Part shown: piece by piece, positions 6,821 to 15,200 of the stretch
Layout: each line of letters begins with the position of its first letter
Numbering within the stretch: the stretch's first letter is position 1
NCBI GenBank assembly: GCA_900539115.1
Contig: UQAQ01000045.1
Span: forward strand, 1 to 22,471
From: an uncultured Roseburia sp.
Lineage (GTDB): Bacteria > Bacillota > Clostridia > Lachnospirales > Lachnospiraceae
Length of the DNA: 22,471 nt
Direction: 5' to 3'
Position numbers and translations under genes: made by a program
The notes under the pieces: generated by a model
The model's input: only the letters and a program-made list of their open reading frames with translations
Told to the model about the DNA's origin: nothing
Database searches by the model: none

Positions 6821-7222
6821 CTACCTGCTCTCGAATGGTGCCTGTTCATCTCCAGCAGACGAAAATTCATCTGCACCGGCTACTGTGTTTCCTGCACTTT
6901 TCTTCTGTGCAAACTCTACTTCTTCTGTAATGATGCTAAATCCATAAACCTTATTTCCTTCCTTAGTTGTATAATTATTGTTCTGTACACGACCAACCAC
7001 AAGCACCCTTGAACCGCTGTGGAAATATTTCTCCACAAACTCCGCCTGTCTTCCAAAGGATGTACAGTGGAAGAAATCTGCATCGGCATTTCCCTCATGC
7101 TTATTTCTGCGATTTACCGCAAGGTCAAACTTTGTAATAACCATCTCGCTGCCATCTTCATTTTTCTTCCTTGTTGTCTTGGGTTCTCTCGTCATATTCC
7201 CCAGCAAAATAATCTTATTCAT
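6821..7222 (-). CDS. ssb: Single-stranded DNA-binding protein, element-borne
   Basis: A 133-residue OB-fold SSB. MNKIILLGNMTREPKTT is the classic first strand, followed by VITKFDLAVNRR, ADADFFHCTSFGRQAEFVEKY, GSRVLVVGRVQNNNYTTKEG and a Gly-Ser/Ala-rich tail. It would coat single-stranded DNA during replication or transfer of the element. The usual acidic DDDIPF tip that recruits partner proteins is missing; the end is DEQAPFESR. A start further upstream at 7276 is rejected because ATG 7222 overlaps the parB stop by 8 nt and gives the standard N-terminus. The initiator gene begins 8 nt after its stop. Confidence 0.9.
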   Translation of the reverse strand: MNKIILLGNMTREPKTTRKKNEDGSEMVITKFDLAVNRRNKHEGNADADFFHCTSFGRQAEFVEKYFHSGSRVLVVGRVQNNNYTTKEGNKVYGFSIITEEVEFAQKKSAGNTVAGADEFSSAGDEQAPFESR

Positions 7223-8117
7223 TTTCTTCACTTCCTCTCTTTTGTTTCCATTTCTCCAGTAATTCAAAAATGACATCCATCATTTCATCTTCTGTGGTTT
7301 CTTCCTCAAAATACTCTGCCAATCGTTCATTTTTCAGAGTAATATCCTTCTTCTTACTGTGCCTCTCAACGGAAAACAAATAACGTTCCAATGTCTCTTC
7401 ATCTAACTTCCCATCTGTGCTCAACTGCTTTATGGTATTAGCCTGTATCGTCGACAACTTCTTTTCATACCGGCAAATCGCATCATAAACCATTTCCTGC
7501 TCTTGATCGGAAAGAACCGATAAACTTACCCCCTGGATAAAACCCAGTTTCTTTTTATCTACCATTCCTAAAAGATTATCATTAAGTCTGGCAAGCCAGA
7601 TATATCTTTGTATGGACTTATAATTCTCGCCGCTTTCCTCCGACATTTTTTGAAGGCTGTTTCCTTCCTTGCCCTGGTTCTTCATGGCATCGTACTTGAT
7701 TTTGTAGGCTTTTGCCTTTTCACTGGGTAAGATGTTCTCTCGCTGGATGTTGGAATCTACCATAATCAGACTGGCTTCATCATCATCCAAATTCTTTACA
7801 AAAACCGGCATGGTATCAATGCCAAGCAGTTCACAAACATGTCTTCTTGTATGTCCGGCAATAATCTCATAACCGCCTTCTTTTCGTGGTCGTACAATTC
7901 CCGGCACCAACACACCATGCTGACGTACGCTTTCTATCATTTCCTCCAGTTCTTCATCTGAGCGAATCTGAAACGGATGGTTGTGAAACTCATGAAGTTC
8001 CGAGATTGGTATTTGCTTTACTTCTCCGGCTTCTACCGCAGGCTCCGCCTCCTTACTACCAAACAAATCATCAAACCTTGTTAATTTCACTTTTTCTAAT
8101 GCCTTTGTTCTACTCAT
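7215..8117 (-). CDS. parB: ParB-family partition protein
   Basis: A 300-residue ParB/Spo0J-like protein. The N-terminal CTPase-type ParB domain (about 33-125) has PISELHEFHNHPFQIRSDEE, SVRQHGVLVPGIVRP and the arginine motif AGHTRRHVCELLG (about 87-99). A central KorB/ParB helix-turn-helix (about 130-200: NIQRENILPSEKAKAYK, KMSEESGENYKSIQRYIWLARL) follows, then a Glu/Lys-rich dimerisation tail. It binds parS-type sites and works with the ParA encoded just upstream to segregate the element. ATG 8117 has AAGGAGG 9 nt upstream and overlaps the parA stop by 8 nt; TTG 8123 is too close to that site. I saw no copy of the chromosomal parS palindrome TGTTTCACGTGAAACA in the window. Confidence 0.92.
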   Translation of the reverse strand: MSRTKALEKVKLTRFDDLFGSKEAEPAVEAGEVKQIPISELHEFHNHPFQIRSDEELEEMIESVRQHGVLVPGIVRPRKEGGYEIIAGHTRRHVCELLGIDTMPVFVKNLDDDEASLIMVDSNIQRENILPSEKAKAYKIKYDAMKNQGKEGNSLQKMSEESGENYKSIQRYIWLARLNDNLLGMVDKKKLGFIQGVSLSVLSDQEQEMVYDAICRYEKKLSTIQANTIKQLSTDGKLDEETLERYLFSVERHSKKKDITLKNERLAEYFEEETTEDEMMDVIFELLEKWKQKRGSEENE

Positions 8118-8892
8118 GAGCAAGCACCTCCTTTGTCAGTTCTTCATAAGCACCGGCTACCGGATGTTTCTTGTCCAGCGAAAATATGCTTACTCCGGCT
8201 GCTGATGTTTCTGCGGCCTTTACAGAAAAAGGAATCCGGCTATCAAAGATTGGAATGGATTCACCATAATATTCCGTGATTAGTTCAATAATATCCTTTG
8301 CATAATTAGTTCTTGCATTCAGCATGGAAATCAGAATCCCCTCAAACCGAATCCTCGGATTTAGATGCTTTCTAACCCGAAAGATTGTCGTAATTAACTG
8401 CTCCAAACCCTTTACCGGTAAATAAGCAGCCTGCACCGGAATCAACACACTATCGGATGCCGTAAGAGCATTTACCGTTATCATTCCCAAACTTGGCATA
8501 CAGTCAATGAGAATGTAATCGTAGTATTCTCTCATGCAATCCACATAGGTCTTTAGCACAAACTCCCTGCTCATTGCATTAACCAGAGAAACATCCACAC
8601 CGGATAAATCAATGTTACAAGGCATAAGGTCAATTCCTTCCACATGATGAATAATTCCCTCTGAAACGTCAAACTCCTCGTCCATGATAATCTGCTCCAT
8701 AATACTAGGAAGTGCCATCTCCAGTTCGTCCGGATTTTCAATACCCAGACTCTGTGAAAGATTTCCTTGTGGGTCTGCATCAATTACAAGCACCCTCTTT
8801 CCTGCTCTTACCATTCCAACTCCAAGATTTACTGTTGTGGTGGTCTTGGACACGCCACCTTTCTGATTACAAATCGCTATTACTTTACACAT
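8110..8892 (-). CDS. parA: ParA-family partition ATPase
   Basis: A 260-residue ParA/Soj ATPase. The deviant Walker A motif KGGVSKTTT lies at 11-19, with the signature lysine near its start. The VLVIDADPQGNLSQSLG motif follows at about 34-50, and Walker B is DYILIDCMPSLG near 124-135. It binds ATP and nucleoid DNA and, with ParB, positions the element. The short N-terminus, without an extra helix-turn-helix, is of the chromosomal/Soj or type Ib plasmid kind. The start has GGAGGG about 9 nt upstream. It lies 29 nt after the 60-residue ORF and overlaps parB. Confidence 0.95.
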   Translation of the reverse strand: MCKVIAICNQKGGVSKTTTTVNLGVGMVRAGKRVLVIDADPQGNLSQSLGIENPDELEMALPSIMEQIIMDEEFDVSEGIIHHVEGIDLMPCNIDLSGVDVSLVNAMSREFVLKTYVDCMREYYDYILIDCMPSLGMITVNALTASDSVLIPVQAAYLPVKGLEQLITTIFRVRKHLNPRIRFEGILISMLNARTNYAKDIIELITEYYGESIPIFDSRIPFSVKAAETSAAGVSIFSLDKKHPVAGAYEELTKEVLAHE

Positions 8893-8921
8893 AATTCTGA
8901 CCCTCCGTATTCTTTCGTTTA

Positions 8922-9104
8922 CTATTTCTGTTTATTACTTATCCGCTGATACTTAATACACACATGACAGTACTTTGGATTTTTTTGATTCGACTTGATA
9001 TTAGACACTTCAATAATTTCATATTGCTTGTCTCTCTCCAATCTTTTAATCATGTGTCGAATCTCATTTCTTGTGTCTGAAATATTCAGAAATCCTATTT
9101 TCAT
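8922..9104 (-). CDS. Unknown 60-residue protein leading the partition operon
   Basis: I do not recognise this protein. It is basic (MKIGFLNISDTRNEIRHMIK at the start, then RLERDKQYEIIEV), with a probable N-terminal strand, a helix from about 10 to 26, a strand EIIEVSNIK and a C-terminal KYCHVCIKYQRI carrying a CxxC-like C-H-V-C. The gene is credible because GGAGGTGA lies right before the ATG and parA follows after 29 nt. It may be an autoregulator or an element-specific accessory protein; that is a guess from position. A strong hairpin with a T-run lies about 30 nt upstream. Confidence 0.6.
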   Translation of the reverse strand: MKIGFLNISDTRNEIRHMIKRLERDKQYEIIEVSNIKSNQKNPKYCHVCIKYQRISNKQK

Positions 9105-9134
9105 TCACCTCCAGTTCTACATGATTTTTATAAA

Positions 9135-9181
9135 TAAAAAATGGGAACAAATCCTAATCAATTTAATTAGGACTTATTCCC
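9135..9181 (-). terminator. Strong hairpin with T-run just before the partition operon
   Basis: The 16-nt arms 9143-9158 and 9166-9181 match in 14 of 16 positions around a 7-nt loop. On the minus strand an ATTTTTTA run follows. It looks like an intrinsic terminator but sits about 30 nt before the 60-residue gene, so it either insulates the island from ppdK readthrough or acts as an attenuator of the partition operon. I found no convincing promoter between it and the gene. Confidence 0.7.
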
Positions 9182-9201
9182 AAATTTTGCTTTCTCTTAT
9201 T

Positions 9202-9239
9202 GCAAAACAAGGGAAAGCATATAACTATACTTTCCCTTG
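9202..9239 (-). terminator. Hairpin downstream of ppdK
   Basis: Perfect 10-bp arms, CAAGGGAAAG (9208-9217) and CTTTCCCTTG (9230-9239), surround a 12-nt AT-only-like loop. On the minus strand TTTTGC follows, a short T-run. It probably ends the ppdK transcript, together with the stronger hairpin just beyond. Confidence 0.6.
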
Positions 9240-9255
9240 CTGATATTTATGCATA

Positions 9256-9382
9256 CTAGATAAATACTTTCACAGTAATATCCTTAAATCTGTTGGCTTT
9301 CTTGTACTCCTCGCGCCTCGCCATAAAGGCTCTAACATCCTCGCGAGTAACCGTTATATCGCAACAATGGACATACTGTTTA
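9256..9382 (-). other. Orphan open reading frame after ppdK, possible gene remnant
   Basis: Between the ppdK stop and the hairpins, a frame stays open to a TAG at 9256 and reads ITVTREDVRAFMARREEYKK then ANRFKDITVKVFI. It has a charged, protein-like composition, but there is no ribosome site and its upstream part runs into the end of ppdK in another frame. It could be the 3' remnant of a gene cut by the island's insertion, or chance. I do not recognise it. Confidence 0.2.
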
Positions 9383-12013
9383 TTATTTACTCTTTTGCGC
9401 AATTGCTGCCTGTGCTGCTGCCAAACGTGCAATAGGTACACGGAATGGAGAACAGGATACATAGTCAAGACCGATCTTGTTGCAGAATTCTACAGAAGAT
9501 GGATCTCCACCATGCTCACCACAGATACCGCAGTGAAGTGCGCTGTTTGCAGGTTTTCCAAGTTTCAGAGCTGTTTCCATCAACTTACCAACACCATCTT
9601 GGTCAAGTTTAGCAAATGGATCGTTCTCGAAGATCTTAGCATCATAGTAAGCATCAAGGAACTTACCAGCGTCGTCACGTGAGAACCCAAATGTCAACTG
9701 TGTCAAGTCGTTTGTACCGAAGCAGAAGAAGTCAGCTTCTTTTGCAATCTCATCAGCTGTCAATGCAGCACGTGGAATCTCGATCATAGTACCAACTTCG
9801 TACTCAAGGTTTACACTAGCTGCTGCGATTTCTGCGTCAGCGGTCTCTACTACAAACTTCTTAACATATTTCAATTCTTTTACATCACCGATCAATGGGA
9901 TCATGATCTCAGGTTTGATGTTCCAGTCAGCGTGAGCTTTCTGAACTTCGATAGCTGCGCGGATAACTGCTTTTGTCTGCATCTTAGCGATTTCCGGATA
10001 AGTTACAGCAAGACGGCATCCACGATGTCCCATCATAGGGTTGAACTCGTGAAGAGAAGCAATGATTGCTTTGATGTCTTCTACGGATTTGCCCTGAGCA
10101 TCAGCCAATTTCTTGATATCTGCTTCCTCTGTAGGAACAAATTCATGCAAAGGCGGATCCAAGAAACGGATTGTAACCGGGTTTCCTTCCAAAGCTTCGT
10201 AAAGTGCTTTGAAGTCTCCCTGCTGATATGGAAGGATTTTTTCCAATGCAGCTTCTCTTTCCTCTACTGTATCTGCACAGATCATCTCACGGAAAGCAGC
10301 GATTCTGTCTTCCTCGAAGAACATATGCTCTGTACGGCAGAGTCCGATACCCTCAGCACCAAGCTCACGAGCTTTTTTAGCGTCTGCAGGTGTATCTGCA
10401 TTTGTACGAACCTTCATAGTACGGAACTTGTCAGCCCATCCCATGATGCGTCCGAACTCACCAGCGATTGTAGCGTCTACGGTAGGAATGATTCCGTCGT
10501 AGATGTTACCTGTAGAACCATCGATAGAGATTGGATCTCCTTCGTGGAACTCTTTACCATTTAATGTAAATTTCTTATTTGCTTCGTCCATGTTGATGTC
10601 ACCACAACCGGATACACAGCATGTTCCCATACCACGTGCAACTACGGCTGCATGGCTTGTCATACCACCACGAACTGTCAAGATACCCTGGGAAGCTTTC
10701 ATACCAGTGATATCTTCCGGAGATGTCTCAAGACGAACAAGTACGACTTTCTCGCCGCGGGCATTCCACTCTTCTGCATCTTCTGCAGTAAATACGATTT
10801 TACCACAAGCAGCTCCCGGAGAAGCACCAAGTGCTTTTGCCATTGGAGTAGCAGCTTTCAATGCAGCTGCATCAAACTGTGGATGAAGAAGGGTATCGAG
10901 GTTACGAGGATCAATCATAGCAACTGCTTCTTCCTCTGTTCTCATTCCCTCATCTACCAGATCACAAGCGATCTTCAAAGCAGCCTGAGCTGTTCTCTTA
11001 CCGTTACGTGTCTGAAGCATGTACAATTTTCTGTTTTCTACAGTAAACTCCATGTCCTGCATGTCTCTGTAGTGATTTTCAAGTGTAGCGCAAACCTCTT
11101 TAAACTGAGCGAATGCTTCTGGGAATTCCTGCTCCATCTGAGCGATAGGCATCGGTGTACGAACGCCGGCAACAACGTCTTCACCCTGTGCATTCTTAAG
11201 GAATTCTCCCATCAATTTCTTCTCTCCTGTAGCAGGGTCACGAGTAAATGCAACACCTGTACCACAGTCATCACCCATGTTACCAAATGCCATAGACTGT
11301 ACGTTTACAGCAGTTCCCCAAGAATAAGGGATGTCGTTGTCACGACGATATACATTTGCACGTGGGTTGTCCCATGAACGGAATACGGCTTTGATAGCGC
11401 CCATCAACTGCTCTTTTGGATCGTCTGGGAAATCTTCGCCGATTTTTGCTTTATATTCAGCTTTGAACTGAGAAGCAAGTTCTTTCAAATCATCTGCTGT
11501 CAGATCAACGTCCTGCTGAACACCTCTGTCAGCTTTCATCTTATCGATGAGCTCTTCGAAGTATTTCTTACCAACTTCCATAACAACGTCAGAATACATC
11601 TGAATGAAACGACGGTAGCAGTCCCATGCCCAACGAGCATTTCCGGATTTCTCTGCGATTACGTTTACTACTGTCTCATTCAAACCAAGGTTAAGGATGG
11701 TATCCATCATACCCGGCATAGATGCACGTGCTCCGGAACGAACGGATACAAGAAGAGGATTCTCCTGATCACCGAATTTCTTTCCTGTGATCTCTTCCAT
11801 CTTCACGATGTACTCATTGATCTGTCCCTGGATTTCATCATTGATCTCTCTGCCGTCCTCATAATACTGAGTACAAGCTTCTGTTGTAATAGTAAATCCC
11901 TGAGGTACCGGAAGACCAAGACTTGTCATCTCGGCAAGGTTCGCACCTTTACCACCAAGGAGTTCGCGCATGTTAGCGTTTCCTTCACTGAACAAATAAA
12001 CCCATTTTGCCAT
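9383..12013 (-). CDS. ppdK: Pyruvate, phosphate dikinase
   Basis: The 876 residues match the length of the clostridial enzyme. It interconverts pyruvate, ATP and phosphate with PEP, AMP and pyrophosphate, and in anaerobes often works in the glycolytic direction. Visible parts are the ATP-grasp nucleotide domain (1-340, with GGKGANLAEMTSLGLPVPQGF and SVRSGARASMPGMMDT), the phosphohistidine domain with GGMTSHAAVVARGMG and catalytic His454, and the PEP/pyruvate barrel (about 510-876) with GCRLAVTYPEIAKMQ and the proton-transfer Cys831 in CGICGEHGGD. All key residues are intact. The start ATG 12013 has AGGAGG 12 nt upstream, and a TATAAT promoter with a palindrome lies about 70 nt further up. It appears monocistronic, with hairpins after it. 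Confidence 0.97.
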   Translation of the reverse strand: MAKWVYLFSEGNANMRELLGGKGANLAEMTSLGLPVPQGFTITTEACTQYYEDGREINDEIQGQINEYIVKMEEITGKKFGDQENPLLVSVRSGARASMPGMMDTILNLGLNETVVNVIAEKSGNARWAWDCYRRFIQMYSDVVMEVGKKYFEELIDKMKADRGVQQDVDLTADDLKELASQFKAEYKAKIGEDFPDDPKEQLMGAIKAVFRSWDNPRANVYRRDNDIPYSWGTAVNVQSMAFGNMGDDCGTGVAFTRDPATGEKKLMGEFLKNAQGEDVVAGVRTPMPIAQMEQEFPEAFAQFKEVCATLENHYRDMQDMEFTVENRKLYMLQTRNGKRTAQAALKIACDLVDEGMRTEEEAVAMIDPRNLDTLLHPQFDAAALKAATPMAKALGASPGAACGKIVFTAEDAEEWNARGEKVVLVRLETSPEDITGMKASQGILTVRGGMTSHAAVVARGMGTCCVSGCGDINMDEANKKFTLNGKEFHEGDPISIDGSTGNIYDGIIPTVDATIAGEFGRIMGWADKFRTMKVRTNADTPADAKKARELGAEGIGLCRTEHMFFEEDRIAAFREMICADTVEEREAALEKILPYQQGDFKALYEALEGNPVTIRFLDPPLHEFVPTEEADIKKLADAQGKSVEDIKAIIASLHEFNPMMGHRGCRLAVTYPEIAKMQTKAVIRAAIEVQKAHADWNIKPEIMIPLIGDVKELKYVKKFVVETADAEIAAASVNLEYEVGTMIEIPRAALTADEIAKEADFFCFGTNDLTQLTFGFSRDDAGKFLDAYYDAKIFENDPFAKLDQDGVGKLMETALKLGKPANSALHCGICGEHGGDPSSVEFCNKIGLDYVSCSPFRVPIARLAAAQAAIAQKSK

Positions 12014-12082
12014 GTTTATTAATTCCTCCTAAATATAGTATTAGTTTGACCTTCAAAAACTCTTTGAAATGTCGCTGTGAAT

Positions 12083-12116
12083 ATTATAACACACTTTACC
12101 CCGAAAGATAAAGTGT
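12083..12116 (-). promoter_or_regulatory. ppdK promoter with an inverted repeat over the -35 region
   Basis: The minus strand has TATAAT at 12083-12088 with an extended TG. Just upstream, perfect 8-bp arms ACACTTTA (12091-12098) and TAAAGTGT (12109-12116) cover the spacer and -35 region, where no good TTGACA is found. A repressor or activator binding there would control the promoter. It is unlike the usual CcpA cre or Rex consensus. Confidence 0.6.
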
Positions 12117-12197
12117 TTTTTTGCAAATTTCTCTTTTTTTTCGGGCAATTCTATGAATAATAACAAAGAATACAGATCCATCATTTGGAATCGTTAT

Positions 12198-12245
12198 AAA
12201 AAAAGAGAAGAAACCAGGTCGGAATTTCCTGAATTCTCCTCTTTT
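12198..12245 (-). terminator. Intrinsic terminator after the lectin-like gene
   Basis: The AAAAGAG-rich and TCTCTTTT-rich arms (about 12201-12218 and 12228-12245) pair with a few mismatches. On the minus strand a run of seven T (12198-12204) follows. It lies just past the stop at 12251. Confidence 0.75.
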
Positions 12246-12250
12246 CACAC

Positions 12251-15200
12251 TTAGTAAATCGTTACATAGACATATAACAGATATACTTTCTTATTCTGAT
12301 TGATCTTTACCTGAACCAGCGTACTTCCACGCTTTTTACCGGTATATTTTCCTTTTTTGTTGATCGTAAGGATCTTCTTTTTAATCGGCTTATACTGTAC
12401 TTTCGATTTTTTCTCCAGATCATATACATCAATCCGGCTGCTCTTCTTCAAAAGACGTTTCTTTGCGACCAATACGGTCGGAGTTTTGATCACGTTGGAT
12501 TTGAACTTTGTCAATTCCTTCGCATTTTTAAATTTCTTCTTTACACGAACATCAATTACGAGACGATTGGTGTATTTTCCTTTCATCGCCGTAAATGTTA
12601 CGATTGCACGTCCCGGTTTTTTCGCTGAGATCACACCTTTTTTATCAACGGTAGCAATCTTTTTATTTGTCGAAGTACAAACGATCTTTGCTCCTTTACA
12701 TTTAATCAGTTTCAATTTTGCTTTTGATTTCTTCTGCATGAACTTGATTACCTTAAATCCGGGAATCTTATACGCTTTTGCTTTTTTCAAAAGTTGTTCA
12801 TACGTATATTTTCCACCTTTTTGCAAAATCAGCTGATTGACTGCCTGTTTTTCTGTATCTGTCAATTTTTTCCAGGCCGCTTCACCGGATGTAATCTTAT
12901 CTCTCGTCAGGTCGGTTACTTTAGTAATGATCTCACCTTTTTCATCCGTAAAATGATCTTTGACAAAATCACCTGCTGTTTTCTCCACCTCTTTGGTAAA
13001 CGAAGGAGCTGCAGAAGTCTGTGGTGCTTCCGGTGTAGTTCCATTTCCCGGTGTGGTTCCCGTCGTTCCTGCCGGCGTCGCAGATGGTACTGCACTTGGT
13101 GTCACCGTTGGCTGCTCTGCCTTAATATTGCCGGAACCGCCAATTACCTCCCCCGGTGTAATGTCTTTTATCACATTTCCGTCTTTGGATTTAGCAACGA
13201 CTTTATAGGTTCCATCCGCCGGGAGATCCCCAAATGTGACATTGGTCTCTCCACCATCGGTCCAAACCTTTCCGCTGTCAGAAGGAACCCATTTTCCATC
13301 ACTGTTTTTGATAACTGAAATATCATTCCATTTTCCGTCTTCCCATTTACGGATTGCATATACCGAATCCGAAAGAGCAGGATCTACAACGATATCAATC
13401 GTATCGTCCTTCTTGTCTTCCGTCTTTTTGTCATCGTATTTTGTCGTAACATCTTCTACCGTCGGGCCAACGACACCACCGGTTCCCTGATCTGTACCAT
13501 CTTTCTTTTTCTTTACGATAACATAGGTCTTGTCTTTGTTAAGTTCGGTAAATTTAATCTCTCCTCCGGCCGGCTGTTCATAATAGCCATCGGCATCCGG
13601 AGTGAGCACATTTCCGTCTTTGTCTGTTACGGTCATTTCTGTATTCGGATTCACATTGGTTCCATCCGGTTTCTGCAAGCTATAAACATAGTCCTCAATC
13701 GTTGGATTTACAACTATTGTCAATTTATCATTTGCTGCCGGACTTCCGGATGCTGCCGGTGTTGGCTGTGGGATAGTGATATCCGCATCGGTACGTTTGG
13801 CACTAAACGGAGCGGAATCAAGACTTCCTATGTACTCTCCATTTCCTGTTACGCGCACAACAAATGTTTTATCTGCATCTTCGAATCTCAATGTATAGTT
13901 CGAATCCGTTGCTCCCGGAATCTCAATAAGATTTCCGTCCGCATCTTTCGTAAACCACTGGTATGTCAATGTATCATGTGATCCTGGTGGGTTTACGCCT
14001 GTTATATCTGCTGTCAATACGGTTCCTTCTTTTACAACCTCATTTCCGGCAGAATCCTTTGTCGTATTCTCAATCTTAACCACGTCACGGATCGATATCA
14101 GTGGCACCGGTGTCGCTGTTGGTGTCGCACTTGGGGACACCTCACTGTAGGTTCCATCCGTAATTACTTCCGGTGTTGTCTCTTCATCAGAAACAATGAT
14201 CTGTCCCAGGTTGTCCTCAATCTTTTTGGCATCTCCCGGAAAGCCACCAAATTCGATATAGTAACCGAAAATTTCATAAGATACATCCGGGTTATCATTC
14301 CAGCGGCCATAATCATATTTACCATAGAATCCATAAGCTTCATCCGTAACATCACCACCATTTGGCTCGATATTTCCGGATGTACTCCAGTTTGAGAACT
14401 GACCGTCCAGCGTTTCAAATCCACCGTCACCGGGACCATAACCATAAGCTGTCGTCTGATATCCGAAAATCGTTCCCGTCTCCGGACCGGATACCCATCT
14501 CCAGGCATATTCGTCTTTCGTCGCATCTTTAAATTTTTTCAATGCTTCCCACTGCGTCTCTGCGTCCGTATACGAACTTCCGGAAACAAGAATCGCACGA
14601 GTACATCCCATCCATCCGGGTTGAGCAAGTTTTCCATATAATGGGAATGAAGACAGAATAAAGCGGTCTTCTGCACGGGATGTCAGCGTCATCAGATATC
14701 CCTGTACCCCATTGAAATTCAATGTTTTGGAAATTTTATAAGCTTCATTCCAGGAAATCTTTTCCGGAACAAATCCATAATAATGACCATTAAAATATTT
14801 CAGTTCTACTGTGTTTCCATTTACTGTAATTTCTGTTGTCGCACTTGTTCCTTCAGTCGTCGCACATACCGATACTTTCTGTACCTTGTTGGATGTGGTA
14901 AAACGAAGCTGACGGACAAATGTTTCAACATCTGATTTTCCTGCTCCTGCGGAAAAATCAAAAGAAATTGATTCGTAACGGTCTGTCGTGGTAAGGTCCG
15001 TAAAACCGACATTCATATCCGCTCCGGATACAACACCATGTCCTGTTACGCCGGCAATCTGTGTCGCCGTTGTCATAATATGTCCGCTGTCAACCGTAAT
15101 GGTAAGATTGTGAAACGCCTTTGTAGAATCAGCCAATTTCACCTCTGCATTCGGATAAGTATAATAGGTACCTTCTGAAGCCTTAACCAGACTTCCCAAT

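Larger units (their letters stand above)
211..9104. mobile_element. Accessory island with partition, replication and surface-adhesin genes
   Basis: This span holds parA, parB, ssb, a RepA_N/DUF6017-type initiator, a ribbon-helix-helix protein, a CAP-CnaB protein and a sortase-type adhesin. Such genes occur together on Firmicute integrative conjugative elements and plasmids, and they sit here between a probable metabolic gene and ppdK. No integrase, excisionase, relaxase, coupling protein or type IV secretion component is visible, and I found no convincing att repeats. The limits are gene-content limits, not mapped ends. It could be a fragment of an element continuing left of the window, or a reduced relic. 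Confidence 0.5.

Noticed and set aside
143..9150. Short matching sequence GGGAACAA at both ends of the island (143-150 and 9143-9150) as att sites
   Set aside because: Eight bases can match by chance, both copies belong to hairpins with other explanations, and no integrase is present.
9932..11377. Plus-strand open frames opposite ppdK
   Set aside because: They are shadows of the ppdK reading frame with biased composition and no family motifs or ribosome sites.
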